From Rhodococcus zopfii NBRC 100606 = JCM 9919 (lineage in GTDB: Bacteria; Actinomycetota; Actinomycetes; Mycobacteriales; Mycobacteriaceae): a stretch of DNA of 64,000 nt. How positions within the stretch are numbered: position 1 is the stretch's first letter; the number at the start of each line of letters is the position of its first letter. Both the position numbers and the translations under genes were made by a program. Below are positions 9,773-17,712 of this stretch, one piece after another. The notes below the pieces were generated by a model. That model was given only the letters and a program-made list of their open reading frames with translations. It had not been told where the DNA came from and ran no database searches. The stretch is from the NCBI RefSeq assembly GCF_001895025.1, contig NZ_BCXI01000016.1, positions 62,001 to 126,000 of the forward strand, written 5' to 3'.

Positions 9773-11029
9773 CTACCGAACCGAGCCTGCTTGCATGTCG
9801 ATTCCGTCCTGGTCGGTTCCGCTCCGGTCGACGAAAACCACGCCCACCGGACAAACTCCACCGTCGCGGAGACTCTCGGCTGCCCGGGCCAGATCCCGTC
9901 GCCGGGTCTCGGCCGGCACGACGATAAGCAGAACGCCGTCGGCGTTCCCACCCACGACCGACGCCGCACACGTCGACAGGACCGGACCGACCGCGACGAC
10001 GACGCACGTTCCATCCATACGCAGGCCTTCGATCGCCGTCGCGGGATCGGCCGCGGGGCTGTCGCTTTCGACGGGCGGAGAGAAATCGGACAACCCGCGC
10101 GCAAACGGCACTGTCCATTGCTCCTGTTGCGGAGACAGTTTCCGTATTCCGCTCTCGTCGTAGCCGAGCGCGATCGCAGGGTCACCCGCCGAGACCATGA
10201 CCCGCCCGAGGCTCGATGCGATCACCGCCGCGTCGGCTTCTCCGGCCGGGGATGCCAGAACCCATACCGCCGACGGGTCGTCGGGTCCGGCACGTCGACG
10301 GGTCAAGGAGCGCAGGCGCAACCGTAGTCGGCGATACCCGTCGAGATCGTCCGTCGGGGTGTCGATGTCCTCGACGCGTGCGAGCACGGGACCACCGGAC
10401 ACCGCGGCGGCCCGGCGAGCGGTTCGTACGACCGGGTCGGTCCGGGCTCGGATCCACACCGCGACGGCGCCGAGCAGCGGTCCGAGAAGCACGACTGCCG
10501 CAGCAAGACCGGCGCGTTCGGTCCACGGCTGCCGTGGCTCCGACGCGGCCGAGACGATCCTCGTGTTCACTTTCTGATCGTCCTCGCCCGTGGGTGTCTC
10601 CAGAACATCGACGTATCGGACGAACTCACGTGTGACCGTGTCGGCGAGAAGACGCGCACGATCGGGGTCTTCGTCGGTGACCGAGACGTCGATGAGAGAG
10701 GTCTTCGGAGGGACGGCGGTCGCGCTGACCTCGCCGGCCACGTCGCGGGCGCTCATCGGCAGATCGAGAGCACCGACCACCAGATTGCCCACGACCTCGC
10801 TGGTCAGCAGTGCGACATAGGAATTCACTCGACCGGCTACCACCTCGTCGTTCTGATAGGCAGCGGCCGTCGTGGAACCTTCGATCGACACCATCAGCTT
10901 GGCGGTGGAGACGTATCTGCTCGGAGTCAGCAGCAGCCATGCCAATCCGGCGGCGATCACGGCTACCGTGACGACGAGAAGTGTCTTTCGGTAGGGCCTC
11001 AGTTCGGCGAGGAGTGCATCGAATCTCAC
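9773..11029 (-). CDS. Wzz/CpsD-like protein with degenerate ATPase domain (copy 2)
   Basis: This is a 418-residue protein. A Wzz-type N-terminal part has a membrane helix at about 16-34 and a second at about 175-195. The C-terminal domain resembles CpsD/BY-kinase ATPases, but its Walker A region reads SPAGEADAAVIASSLG, with no Lys where the family has GxGKS/T. There is no tyrosine cluster at the C terminus, so ATP binding and autophosphorylation are unlikely. The GTG start overlaps the preceding stop (GTGA). With the neighbour 11026-12327 it forms a tandem pair of probable pseudo-kinases controlling polysaccharide length. Confidence 0.72.
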   Translation of the reverse strand: MRFDALLAELRPYRKTLLVVTVAVIAAGLAWLLLTPSRYVSTAKLMVSIEGSTTAAAYQNDEVVAGRVNSYVALLTSEVVGNLVVGALDLPMSARDVAGEVSATAVPPKTSLIDVSVTDEDPDRARLLADTVTREFVRYVDVLETPTGEDDQKVNTRIVSAASEPRQPWTERAGLAAAVVLLGPLLGAVAVWIRARTDPVVRTARRAAAVSGGPVLARVEDIDTPTDDLDGYRRLRLRLRSLTRRRAGPDDPSAVWVLASPAGEADAAVIASSLGRVMVSAGDPAIALGYDESGIRKLSPQQEQWTVPFARGLSDFSPPVESDSPAADPATAIEGLRMDGTCVVVAVGPVLSTCAASVVGGNADGVLLIVVPAETRRRDLARAAESLRDGGVCPVGVVFVDRSGTDQDGIDMQAGSVR

Positions 11030-12327
11030 TCTGCGGCCTCGATCTGCCTGTCGGGCTCGGAATTACGGGGCGAATCCGGTCGAATCCGCGCGTCGAACAG
11101 CACGACCGTATTCGCCGGCAGCAATGGCGAGATCTGCCGGAGCTCTTCCTCCGTGGTGGCATTCTCCCGTACTGCGAGCACCGCCACATCGGATTCGGCC
11201 CCGATCGCTGCCGCGGTCGTCACCGAAGGGCAGGCGAGCACCACGAACGAGTACAGCTCTCGAAGGTCGTGGACCGTTCTGCGAAGCGCGGCCGATCCCG
11301 CGGGGCCGCCGAGGTCGCCCGGTGCGGTGCCCACACCCATGAAGTCTCCGACCCGCGTCCGAACGGCGGCGCTGGACGCCGTCGTATCCCCACATGTCAC
11401 GTCGGAAATTCCGGGCACACCGCGCTCGGACAACAGACGGGTCGAATCGGCCGACCGGAAGTCGAGATCGACCAGGAGTACCGAATCACCGTGCGCGGTG
11501 AGAGCCGATGCCAGGAAGACGGCCGAATCCGACGTCGCCGGGCCCGGGCCGGTGCCGATCACCGTGATCACACCGTGGCCGGGCTGTGGCAGGGCCGCGA
11601 GCAGGCGATGCAGGACCGCCTGCACTTCCGCCGTGAGTGCGTCGCCGGGACCACTGCGGATCGACCCGATCAAGGGCAGCCCGGAGATTCGCGCGGCATC
11701 GAGTGGGTCTCGGATCGACCGGTCGAAGAGCGAGCGCAGTGCCGCTGCGGTCGCGCCGAGAACCAGCCCGGCCAGTGTGGCCGCGAGCAGGGTGACCGGG
11801 ACGGTCGCGCCGAGGGCGACGACACGGACGGCGGGTGCCGGCGTGTCCACCACCACCAATTCGGCTCGGGGAACCAGAGATCCGGGAACCGACTCCAGGG
11901 TGCGTACTGTTGACGCCAGCTCCGCGAGGAACACGGTGGCGATCTGCTCGGCCTCTCCTGGTGACCGGGCTCCGAATTCGAATCCGATGAGTGCGGTACC
12001 GGACGGGTTGACCGCGGCCACCCGCGTCGACAGTTCGGCCGGGGTGACGTCGAGGCCCAGATCGGCGATCACCCGGGCCGCCAGATCGTCGCTGCGTGCC
12101 AGTGCGGCGTAGGTTCCGGCACGTCCCCGAGCGTAGGAGTCGCCGCCGTCGAGAACTCGGCTCACGTCTCCGGGCGTTCGGACGAACACGGTTGCCTCGT
12201 AGCGGTACAGAGGAGGGCGGATCAGCAGGAGCAGCGTGGTCGCGCCCAAGGCGATCAAAGTTCCCCAAACGAGCCAGCGCCATCGGCCACGCAGTACCCG
12301 CCCGTACTCGGTGATCGGTCCTGTCAT
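11026..12327 (-). CDS. Wzz/CpsD-like protein with degenerate ATPase domain (copy 1)
   Basis: The protein has 433 residues. Wzz features include an N-terminal helix (WLVWGTLIALGATTLLLLI, about 18-36) and a second helix at about 180-205. The C-terminal CpsD-like domain keeps the Walker A' strand VLLVDLDFRSADST, but its P-loop is VIGTGPGPATSDSAVFLA, without the Lys needed for ATP. No Tyr-rich tail is present. The start at 12327 (MTGPITEYGRVLRGRW) overlaps the upstream SGNH stop. The frame is open further upstream but there it is only the antisense of nothing recognisable. Probably a structural copolymerase rather than a kinase. Confidence 0.74.
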   Translation of the reverse strand: MTGPITEYGRVLRGRWRWLVWGTLIALGATTLLLLIRPPLYRYEATVFVRTPGDVSRVLDGGDSYARGRAGTYAALARSDDLAARVIADLGLDVTPAELSTRVAAVNPSGTALIGFEFGARSPGEAEQIATVFLAELASTVRTLESVPGSLVPRAELVVVDTPAPAVRVVALGATVPVTLLAATLAGLVLGATAAALRSLFDRSIRDPLDAARISGLPLIGSIRSGPGDALTAEVQAVLHRLLAALPQPGHGVITVIGTGPGPATSDSAVFLASALTAHGDSVLLVDLDFRSADSTRLLSERGVPGISDVTCGDTTASSAAVRTRVGDFMGVGTAPGDLGGPAGSAALRRTVHDLRELYSFVVLACPSVTTAAAIGAESDVAVLAVRENATTEEELRQISPLLPANTVVLFDARIRPDSPRNSEPDRQIEAAE

Positions 12328-13112
12328 GACGGGGCCGGCTGTCCGAGAGGTTCGAGCGCTTCGGTCAGTGCCGTGCCGATCGCTTGCGACCCGTGCGCAT
12401 TCGGGTGCGTGTGGTCCTCGGTCAGCAACCCCGAGGTGTCCCCACCGGTAAGCGATGCGAGGGGATCGACGAAGAGCACACCCTGGGCTGCCGGTTCGGC
12501 CGCGAGCCGGGCGATGAATTCGTCGTCGAATCCGAGGTCGTCGGCGGGATCGGTGAGTAGACGAGGACGGACGAAGACCACCCTGGCCTCCGGCCAGGTC
12601 CGCCGGACGTCCTCGATGGTCGCCACCATTTCCCGATAGACGTCCCCCGGAGGGGGAAAACGATCGTTTCGACCCCCGTCGAGGACGACGACATCGGGAT
12701 CGTGGACGGTCGCCAGGCGGGGGATACGTTCGGTGAAGGACGTCGATGGACCGGTGTACTCGTCGACGACGAACCGGTTGGCCGGTCCGCCGCTGATGTA
12801 CCCGGTTCCCGTGACCGCCGACAGGTTGCACAACCAGCCCATCCGGACGGCGGTGGTGCACGCATAGGACATCTCGGCGAGCCCGTTCCCTGCGGTGTAC
12901 GAATCGCCGATGAACAGTGCGGAGGGACGGTCGTCCTCGGCGACCTGCTGCCGCGCGACGTCCGCCGGCGCCGAGGCGGTCGCGGCATCGGTGCCCGCGG
13001 ACCCCGCGACGGTCACCACGGCGATCGCGATCGCGGCAGCGCAAACGAGTATGGCCAGGTCCCACCGGGTGAGCCGAGCCGCGGCCAACGCCCGTAGCCG
13101 GACCCGGGTCAT
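12324..13112 (-). CDS. SGNH/GDSL-family hydrolase, membrane-anchored, catalytic motifs intact
   Basis: The protein has 262 residues with an N-terminal signal-anchor (about 18-38), so the domain is outside the cytoplasm. The SGNH blocks are present: GDSYTAG (nucleophile Ser), a conserved Gly in the TGTGYI region, GGRND (Asn), and DHTHPNAHG near the C terminus (Asp-x-x-His). Family members remove or transfer acyl groups, so it may deacetylate or modify the exported polysaccharide acetylated by the two acetyltransferases of the locus (inference). It is coupled by ATGA overlaps to genes on both sides. It is a paralogue of the degenerate protein upstream. Confidence 0.78.
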   Translation of the reverse strand: MTRVRLRALAAARLTRWDLAILVCAAAIAIAVVTVAGSAGTDAATASAPADVARQQVAEDDRPSALFIGDSYTAGNGLAEMSYACTTAVRMGWLCNLSAVTGTGYISGGPANRFVVDEYTGPSTSFTERIPRLATVHDPDVVVLDGGRNDRFPPPGDVYREMVATIEDVRRTWPEARVVFVRPRLLTDPADDLGFDDEFIARLAAEPAAQGVLFVDPLASLTGGDTSGLLTEDHTHPNAHGSQAIGTALTEALEPLGQPAPS

Positions 13113-13768
13113 CGGGAGACCTCCGTGCGTACCCACGTGGCGATACCGTCGGCGAGCTCGGATTGCCCGGCATCCGTGGGGCCACTGAGATCGGGCCACA
13201 TCCGATCCCTGGTCAGCAACGGGGGATCGAGTGCATCGAAGTAGGGAACTCCTGCCTGCTCCGCGGTGGAGCGCAGGGCGTCGGACACCCGGATCACCGA
13301 CTCCGGAACCGGCGACTCGAACCACGAGGGGCCGACGACGAGTGTTCGCCTTCCCGCGAGAATGCTCTTGTTGATCGCGTCGATCGCCCCCACGGAGATC
13401 GCATACGTCTCCGGTAGGCCGGTGTCCGCGAGTCCGCCGACGATCAGGACGACCTCCGGGTCGTCGCGCAGGGCTCGGTCGACCTGGTAGGTGAACGCGT
13501 GCCCACCCTGTCCGTCGGCGACGTAGCCGGAGCCGGGCAGTGCGAAATTGGCGACCGACCATCCCGTTCGTTCGGCCATGAGCGTCGGCCACACCACCCG
13601 GTTGTGGAACCCGGCCGACCAGTCGTCCCCCACCACCGCGACCCGGAGCGGCGAACGGTCCGCGTCGCTGCGCGTCGCGAGCGCCGATGTGGCGACGAGA
13701 GCACCGATCAGGACAATGACGACGACGACTGCCACCGATATCCGAGGAAGGGTGACAAGGCGTTTCAT
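13109..13768 (-). CDS. SGNH-fold protein with all catalytic residues replaced (probable pseudoenzyme)
   Basis: This 219-residue protein has an N-terminal helix (about 9-31) followed by an SGNH-like domain collinear with its downstream neighbour. The motifs have decayed. GDS is GDDWSAG (Ser to Asp), the GGxND block is GGLADTG (Asn to Ala), and the DxxH block is DLSGPTDAG (His to Gly). The glycine-rich framework and spacing persist (ALPGSGYVADGQGG aligns with the partner's TGTGYISGG), so the fold is probably kept. It may bind glycan or partner the active SGNH protein, with which it is translationally coupled. Assignment rests on motif comparison only. Confidence 0.62.
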   Translation of the reverse strand: MKRLVTLPRISVAVVVVIVLIGALVATSALATRSDADRSPLRVAVVGDDWSAGFHNRVVWPTLMAERTGWSVANFALPGSGYVADGQGGHAFTYQVDRALRDDPEVVLIVGGLADTGLPETYAISVGAIDAINKSILAGRRTLVVGPSWFESPVPESVIRVSDALRSTAEQAGVPYFDALDPPLLTRDRMWPDLSGPTDAGQSELADGIATWVRTEVSR

Positions 13769-14916
13769 AGCGCGCCCACCATGTCCTCGTATGTGTCGAG
13801 CAGTCGGTCGGCGACCGCGCGCATCCCTTGGTGGGTCTGCACGGTCCGGCGTCCGTTCTCCCCCATCGCCCGCGCAAGGGGCTCGTTCGCGAGCAGCGTG
13901 GCAACTGCGTCGGCCAGGGCCGGGACCTCCGGATCAGTGACGACACCGCAGCCGCTGTGCTCGATCAGGGAGGCCAGGCCACAGTCGCGTGTCACCACGA
14001 CGGGAAGACCGACGGACATCGCCTCGAGTACCGACATCGGATAGGGCTCGCGGACCGCTGGCAGCACGTACACGCTCGCCGCGGCCATCCTCCCCGGAAC
14101 CTCGGCCGGGTCGAGTGCGCCTTCCCACGAAATCCGGGTATCCGGCGCGGCCGCGAGTGCGGTGCGCAATGCCCGGCCGTCACCTCCGTCGGGCCCCACG
14201 AGCGTGAACCGGGCATCGATTCCCGAGGCCAGCAACGCTCGCGCAGTCTCCACGAACGCCGTCGGACGCTTGCGCGCATGGATGCGGGCAACGAAGAGCA
14301 CCTCGGGCGCTTCTGGGCTCGACCGGCGGGATGGGCTCGACCGGCGGGGCAGATACTCGGGGACACCGTTTCCGAGTTCCACGAATCGCGGCCCGGACGC
14401 ACCGGAATCGGTTCGCGTCACGGCGTTCAGCTGGTCCCTCTCCAGCGCCGTGAGGTGGAAGACCGCTCCGGCGGCCCGCAGCACCTTGCGCGTCCACAAT
14501 GCATCGAGCGGTCCGGCGAGCGGATGGCCGGACGGGATGATCATGCCGTGGGTCTGCACCGCAAAGGGGATTTCGTGACGCCGCGCGCACACCGCGACGG
14601 GAAGAACCACGAGGTCGCGGCCGAGATGGATGTGGACGAGGTCGAACCGGGTCCGATTCCGGTGGAACCACCGTTGCAGGCCGGGCGCGCCGATACCTGC
14701 GAACCCTGTTCCCGGAACGAGGGTCCGGGCGGGGAAGAGTTGTACGGGAACACCGTCCACACGGTTCGGCGTCACCCGGAAGCCGCGGGTGCCGGCGGCG
14801 ACGGTCACCTCGTGACCGCGATCGATCAGCGCCGCACTCTGGTTGAGTGCGACCCGAGCCGGTCCTCCGTATGCGCCGTCGGGACCGAGAAGGGTGACCA
14901 CGTGGAGGATACGCAC
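13765..14916 (-). CDS. GT4 glycosyltransferase
   Basis: This 383-residue GT-B enzyme starts MRILHVVTLLGPDGAYGGPARVA. It has the Rossmann-type second domain VLFVARIHARKRP and the donor-binding E-x7-E segment REPYPMSVLEAMSVGLPVV. It is cytosolic and adds a sugar to the lipid-linked repeat, specificity unknown. The GTG start at 14916 lies 3 bases after the previous stop. The inter-domain linker carries an exact 18-base tandem duplication (14314-14349) giving a repeated RRSSP motif. It is part of the minus-strand operon running from 15468 to about 5707. Confidence 0.86.
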   Translation of the reverse strand: MRILHVVTLLGPDGAYGGPARVALNQSAALIDRGHEVTVAAGTRGFRVTPNRVDGVPVQLFPARTLVPGTGFAGIGAPGLQRWFHRNRTRFDLVHIHLGRDLVVLPVAVCARRHEIPFAVQTHGMIIPSGHPLAGPLDALWTRKVLRAAGAVFHLTALERDQLNAVTRTDSGASGPRFVELGNGVPEYLPRRSSPSRRSSPEAPEVLFVARIHARKRPTAFVETARALLASGIDARFTLVGPDGGDGRALRTALAAAPDTRISWEGALDPAEVPGRMAAASVYVLPAVREPYPMSVLEAMSVGLPVVVTRDCGLASLIEHSGCGVVTDPEVPALADAVATLLANEPLARAMGENGRRTVQTHQGMRAVADRLLDTYEDMVGAL

Positions 14917-14919
14917 GAG

Positions 14920-15468
14920 TCATCCCGGTGTGACGAGCGAGCGTGGAGCGCGCACGAGTGAATCAGGTGGAATGTCGGAGGTGACGAGAGCCCTGGCCCC
15001 GACGACCGAATTCGCACCGACGGTCACTCCTCGCAGGACGGTGGCGCCGGCGCAGAGCCAGACACCGTCTTCGATGACGATCGGGCCGTTGTCGAATTCG
15101 AAGGTCGGCGACCGCCTGTCGTGGCTTCCGGTGCAGAGGTATGCGTACTGCGATACACAGACGTCCGAACCGATGACGATCTCATCGATGTTGTAGAGAT
15201 CGGCGTTCGTCCCGATCCACGAATCGTCGCCGATCGTAAGCTTCCAGGGCCATTGGACATTGACCCGATGCCGGATGAGCACGCCGGTGCCGATTCTGGC
15301 TCCGAACCAGCGCAGAACGGTGCACCGCAGGCGGGCCGGACACCACACCTGCGTGAAGATCAGCGTCGAAACCGCAACCCACAGGGCCTGGGCCGCGAAG
15401 CCGCGGCCCTTGTCGTAGGAGCGGCCTCGCAGGGATCGCAACGATCGCTTCGATTGTGCAGCGGACAC
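14920..15468 (-). CDS. WcaF-like left-handed beta-helix acetyltransferase
   Basis: The 182-residue protein has hexapeptide repeats (IGDDSWIGTNADLYNID, IVIGSDVCVSQYAYLC, GPIVIEDGVWLCAGATV) and the WcaF-type ending (GVTVGANSVVGARALVTSDIP). The catalytic-loop His in TGSHDRRSPTF is present. It probably acetylates a sugar of the exopolysaccharide using acetyl-CoA. I chose the GTG at 15468 because GGAGG lies five bases upstream (15474-15478); an earlier in-frame start would read through the divergent promoter. It is the first gene of the long minus-strand operon. Confidence 0.82.
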   Translation of the reverse strand: MSAAQSKRSLRSLRGRSYDKGRGFAAQALWVAVSTLIFTQVWCPARLRCTVLRWFGARIGTGVLIRHRVNVQWPWKLTIGDDSWIGTNADLYNIDEIVIGSDVCVSQYAYLCTGSHDRRSPTFEFDNGPIVIEDGVWLCAGATVLRGVTVGANSVVGARALVTSDIPPDSLVRAPRSLVTPG

Positions 15469-15541
15469 GTACACCTCCGCAGGGCACCGCACTACACTTC
15501 GAGAGGGTACGCCGTGTTCGGCTCCGAGCGAGGGGCATTTC
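15469..15541. promoter_or_regulatory. Divergent promoter between wcaF-like operon and second wzy
   Basis: This 73-base gap separates divergent genes. A TACACT -10-like box lies at 15492-15497 on the plus strand, and a strong ribosome binding site (GAGGGG) sits about seven bases before the GTG at 15542. The minus-strand gene has GGAGG at 15474-15478. Promoters for both operons must fit here or inside the neighbouring coding ends. Confidence 0.4.
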
Positions 15542-16807
15542 GTGACAGATCTCGCGAGAGCATCCGTCTTCACCGTGGCGGAACGGCAGAGTGCCCGTAT
15601 CCGGGTACTGGCCCGAACGCTGCTGTTTGCCGCCGGTGCCACGTCGGGTATTCAGCTGGCGAACTTCACCGTCACCGGATTGTCGCTGGTCTGCCTGCTT
15701 CTCGCGCCCGGATTTCTGCTGATGGAGCACCGGGGAGTCGACCTGCTCCCGATCGTTCTGGCGTTGGTGGGATCGCTGTCGTTTCTCGCGTCGTGCGCAG
15801 TCAACGATGTAAGCCTGCTGTGGCCGAATGCAACTGCGTTTCCGGCATTTCTGATCTTCCTTGCGGGACTGGCGGTTCTCACGGCTCGTTCGATCGACGC
15901 GATCGCCACGGTCCTCGCCGGAATCGCCACCGGCACAGTGATCTTCTTTCTCGTCCAGGGCATCGAACTGACCCGGACCGGGAGTGTCCCGGACCTGTGG
16001 AAATATGGTATCGCTCATGCGGTAACGATTCTCCTGCTCTTCGTGATGACGACTGTCCGGGTTCATCCGCTGCTGCAGGGAACGGCACTGGGGGTGCTCG
16101 GGCTGGCGAGCCTCGGGCTGAATTTCCGGTCTCACGCCCTGGTCTGCCTGGTTGCCGGCGCCACTGTCTGTACCCGGCACATCCTCGGCTCGAGGGTAGG
16201 GCGGGGCTGGCAGTTCCTGGGAATCGGCGTTTTCGGGCTCGTCTTCGCACACGTGATGCCGATCGCCGCGCGAGCGGGGCTTTTCGGGGCCGCGCTACAG
16301 CAGAAGACGCAGGAGCAGGACGCCACGAACCTGCCGTTGCTGCTGGCCGGACGCACCGAGCTCCCCCTGAACGTCACGGCGATTCTCGAGCGCCCGTTCC
16401 TCGGGTGGGGCAGCGCGTTCAACCTGACCCCGGACCTGTACACGCGAGCCGCGCATCTGGCGATCAGGATGGGCTTCGACCCCGGATTTCCGTTCGACCT
16501 CTACTGGCGCTTACCGCCGAGCGACTACTCGGCGACGCATTCGATCCTGCTGGGCGCGTGGGTGGAGGGAGGTGTCCTCGCGGTTCTCCTGCCGCTGTGG
16601 CTTCTGGCGGCCTGCCTCGGCGTGGTGTGGAACAGTGACCGCTTCGGGCCGTGGGCGCCGCTCGTGGTGACCGTGGCGTTCCAAGGGATCTGGGACCTGC
16701 TCTATGCACCCTGGACGTACAACATGATCGCGGAGTTCGCGTGCATCGCGCTCTTCTACTGCGCCGCACACTTCCGCCGGTCCGTAGCCGTCGCGCCGGA
16801 CTCGTGA
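15542..16807 (+). CDS. Second Wzy/O-antigen-ligase family membrane protein
   Basis: This polytopic protein has 421 residues with about ten to eleven hydrophobic segments (for example VTGLSLVCLLLAPGFLLM, ALVGSLSFLASCAVNDV, GVLAVLLPLWLLAACLGVVW). The late loop contains AILERPFLGWGSAFN, the usual P-x-x-G-x-G signature of the O-antigen ligase/polymerase family. It is unrelated at a glance to the polymerase at 7484. It is followed by a coupled GT2 (GTGA overlap) and then a Wzx flippase, so it looks like the polymerase of a second repeat-unit pathway or a ligase. Confidence 0.75.
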   Translation: MTDLARASVFTVAERQSARIRVLARTLLFAAGATSGIQLANFTVTGLSLVCLLLAPGFLLMEHRGVDLLPIVLALVGSLSFLASCAVNDVSLLWPNATAFPAFLIFLAGLAVLTARSIDAIATVLAGIATGTVIFFLVQGIELTRTGSVPDLWKYGIAHAVTILLLFVMTTVRVHPLLQGTALGVLGLASLGLNFRSHALVCLVAGATVCTRHILGSRVGRGWQFLGIGVFGLVFAHVMPIAARAGLFGAALQQKTQEQDATNLPLLLAGRTELPLNVTAILERPFLGWGSAFNLTPDLYTRAAHLAIRMGFDPGFPFDLYWRLPPSDYSATHSILLGAWVEGGVLAVLLPLWLLAACLGVVWNSDRFGPWAPLVVTVAFQGIWDLLYAPWTYNMIAEFACIALFYCAAHFRRSVAVAPDS

Positions 16808-17712
16808 CACCCAGCGTGAGCGTCGTGATTCCCACCCTGTCCAGGCCTTCCCTGCACCGGGCGGTGCGATCCGTTCTCGACCAGACGTATCCGGTCGACG
16901 AGATCATCGTCGTGGCGGATACCGATCTGCCGGTGGCGCTTCCTCCCGACGACCGCATCGTGGTGCTCCGCAGCGGAGGTCGTGCGGGGCCCGCCCGGTG
17001 CCGGCAGCTGGGTATCGATGCCGCGCACGGGGCCGTCATCGCGCTGCTCGACGACGACGACGAATGGTGCCCGGTCAAGCTCGAACATCAGCTGGCGGCC
17101 GTCGCGAACGAAGTGCCCGCAGGCAAGCCGTGGATTGCGTCGTCACGAATGGTGGTTGTCGGGCCCGGAGACCGTCGGCGGATCTGGCCGCGGCGCCTGG
17201 CGGAATCGGACCAATCGGTCGCTGAGTATCTGTACCGCTTCACCGGATTCACGGTCGGTGGCGCGACATTGCAGACCTCGACGTTATGCTTTCCCGTCGA
17301 CCTCGTGCGCACCGTGGGCTGGGACGTCGATGCGGATGCGCCGCACGAAGAGGCGAGCTGGCTGCTGCAGATCCGGCGCGCCGTCCCCGACGTACGCCTG
17401 GTCCACCATCCCGAAGTGCTGAGCACCTACAACGTGCGCGGCCCATCCCTCTCGCGCGCTTCGACGGACCGAACCGACGAATATCTGGCCTGGGGATTGC
17501 GGTATCTGGCCGGGGAATCACCGCGCGTGCGGGGTGACTATCTCAGCACGAGTCCCGTGAGTGCGGCGGTGTCCGCGCGGTCGCTTGCGGGAGTGCGTCG
17601 TTCGATGTGGTCGGCGATCCGGCACGGCAGACCCGGCCCCTTCGCAGTCGTGTACGCGGCACTCGGCACCGCACGCATACTCGTGCGGTCCGCCCTTGCG
17701 CCGGTTCGATGA
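16804..17712 (+). CDS. GT2 glycosyltransferase
   Basis: This 302-residue GT-A enzyme opens SVSVVIPTLSRPSLHRAVRSV, followed by IIVVADTD and the metal-binding ALLDDDDEWCPVKLEHQ near residue 80. A C-terminal acceptor region contains DAPHEEASWLLQIRR. It is cytosolic and adds a sugar from a nucleotide donor to the repeat unit; the sugar is unknown. The GTG start at 16804 overlaps the Wzy stop and the end overlaps the Wzx start (ATGA), so the three form one translational unit. Confidence 0.86.
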   Translation: MTPSVSVVIPTLSRPSLHRAVRSVLDQTYPVDEIIVVADTDLPVALPPDDRIVVLRSGGRAGPARCRQLGIDAAHGAVIALLDDDDEWCPVKLEHQLAAVANEVPAGKPWIASSRMVVVGPGDRRRIWPRRLAESDQSVAEYLYRFTGFTVGGATLQTSTLCFPVDLVRTVGWDVDADAPHEEASWLLQIRRAVPDVRLVHHPEVLSTYNVRGPSLSRASTDRTDEYLAWGLRYLAGESPRVRGDYLSTSPVSAAVSARSLAGVRRSMWSAIRHGRPGPFAVVYAALGTARILVRSALAPVR

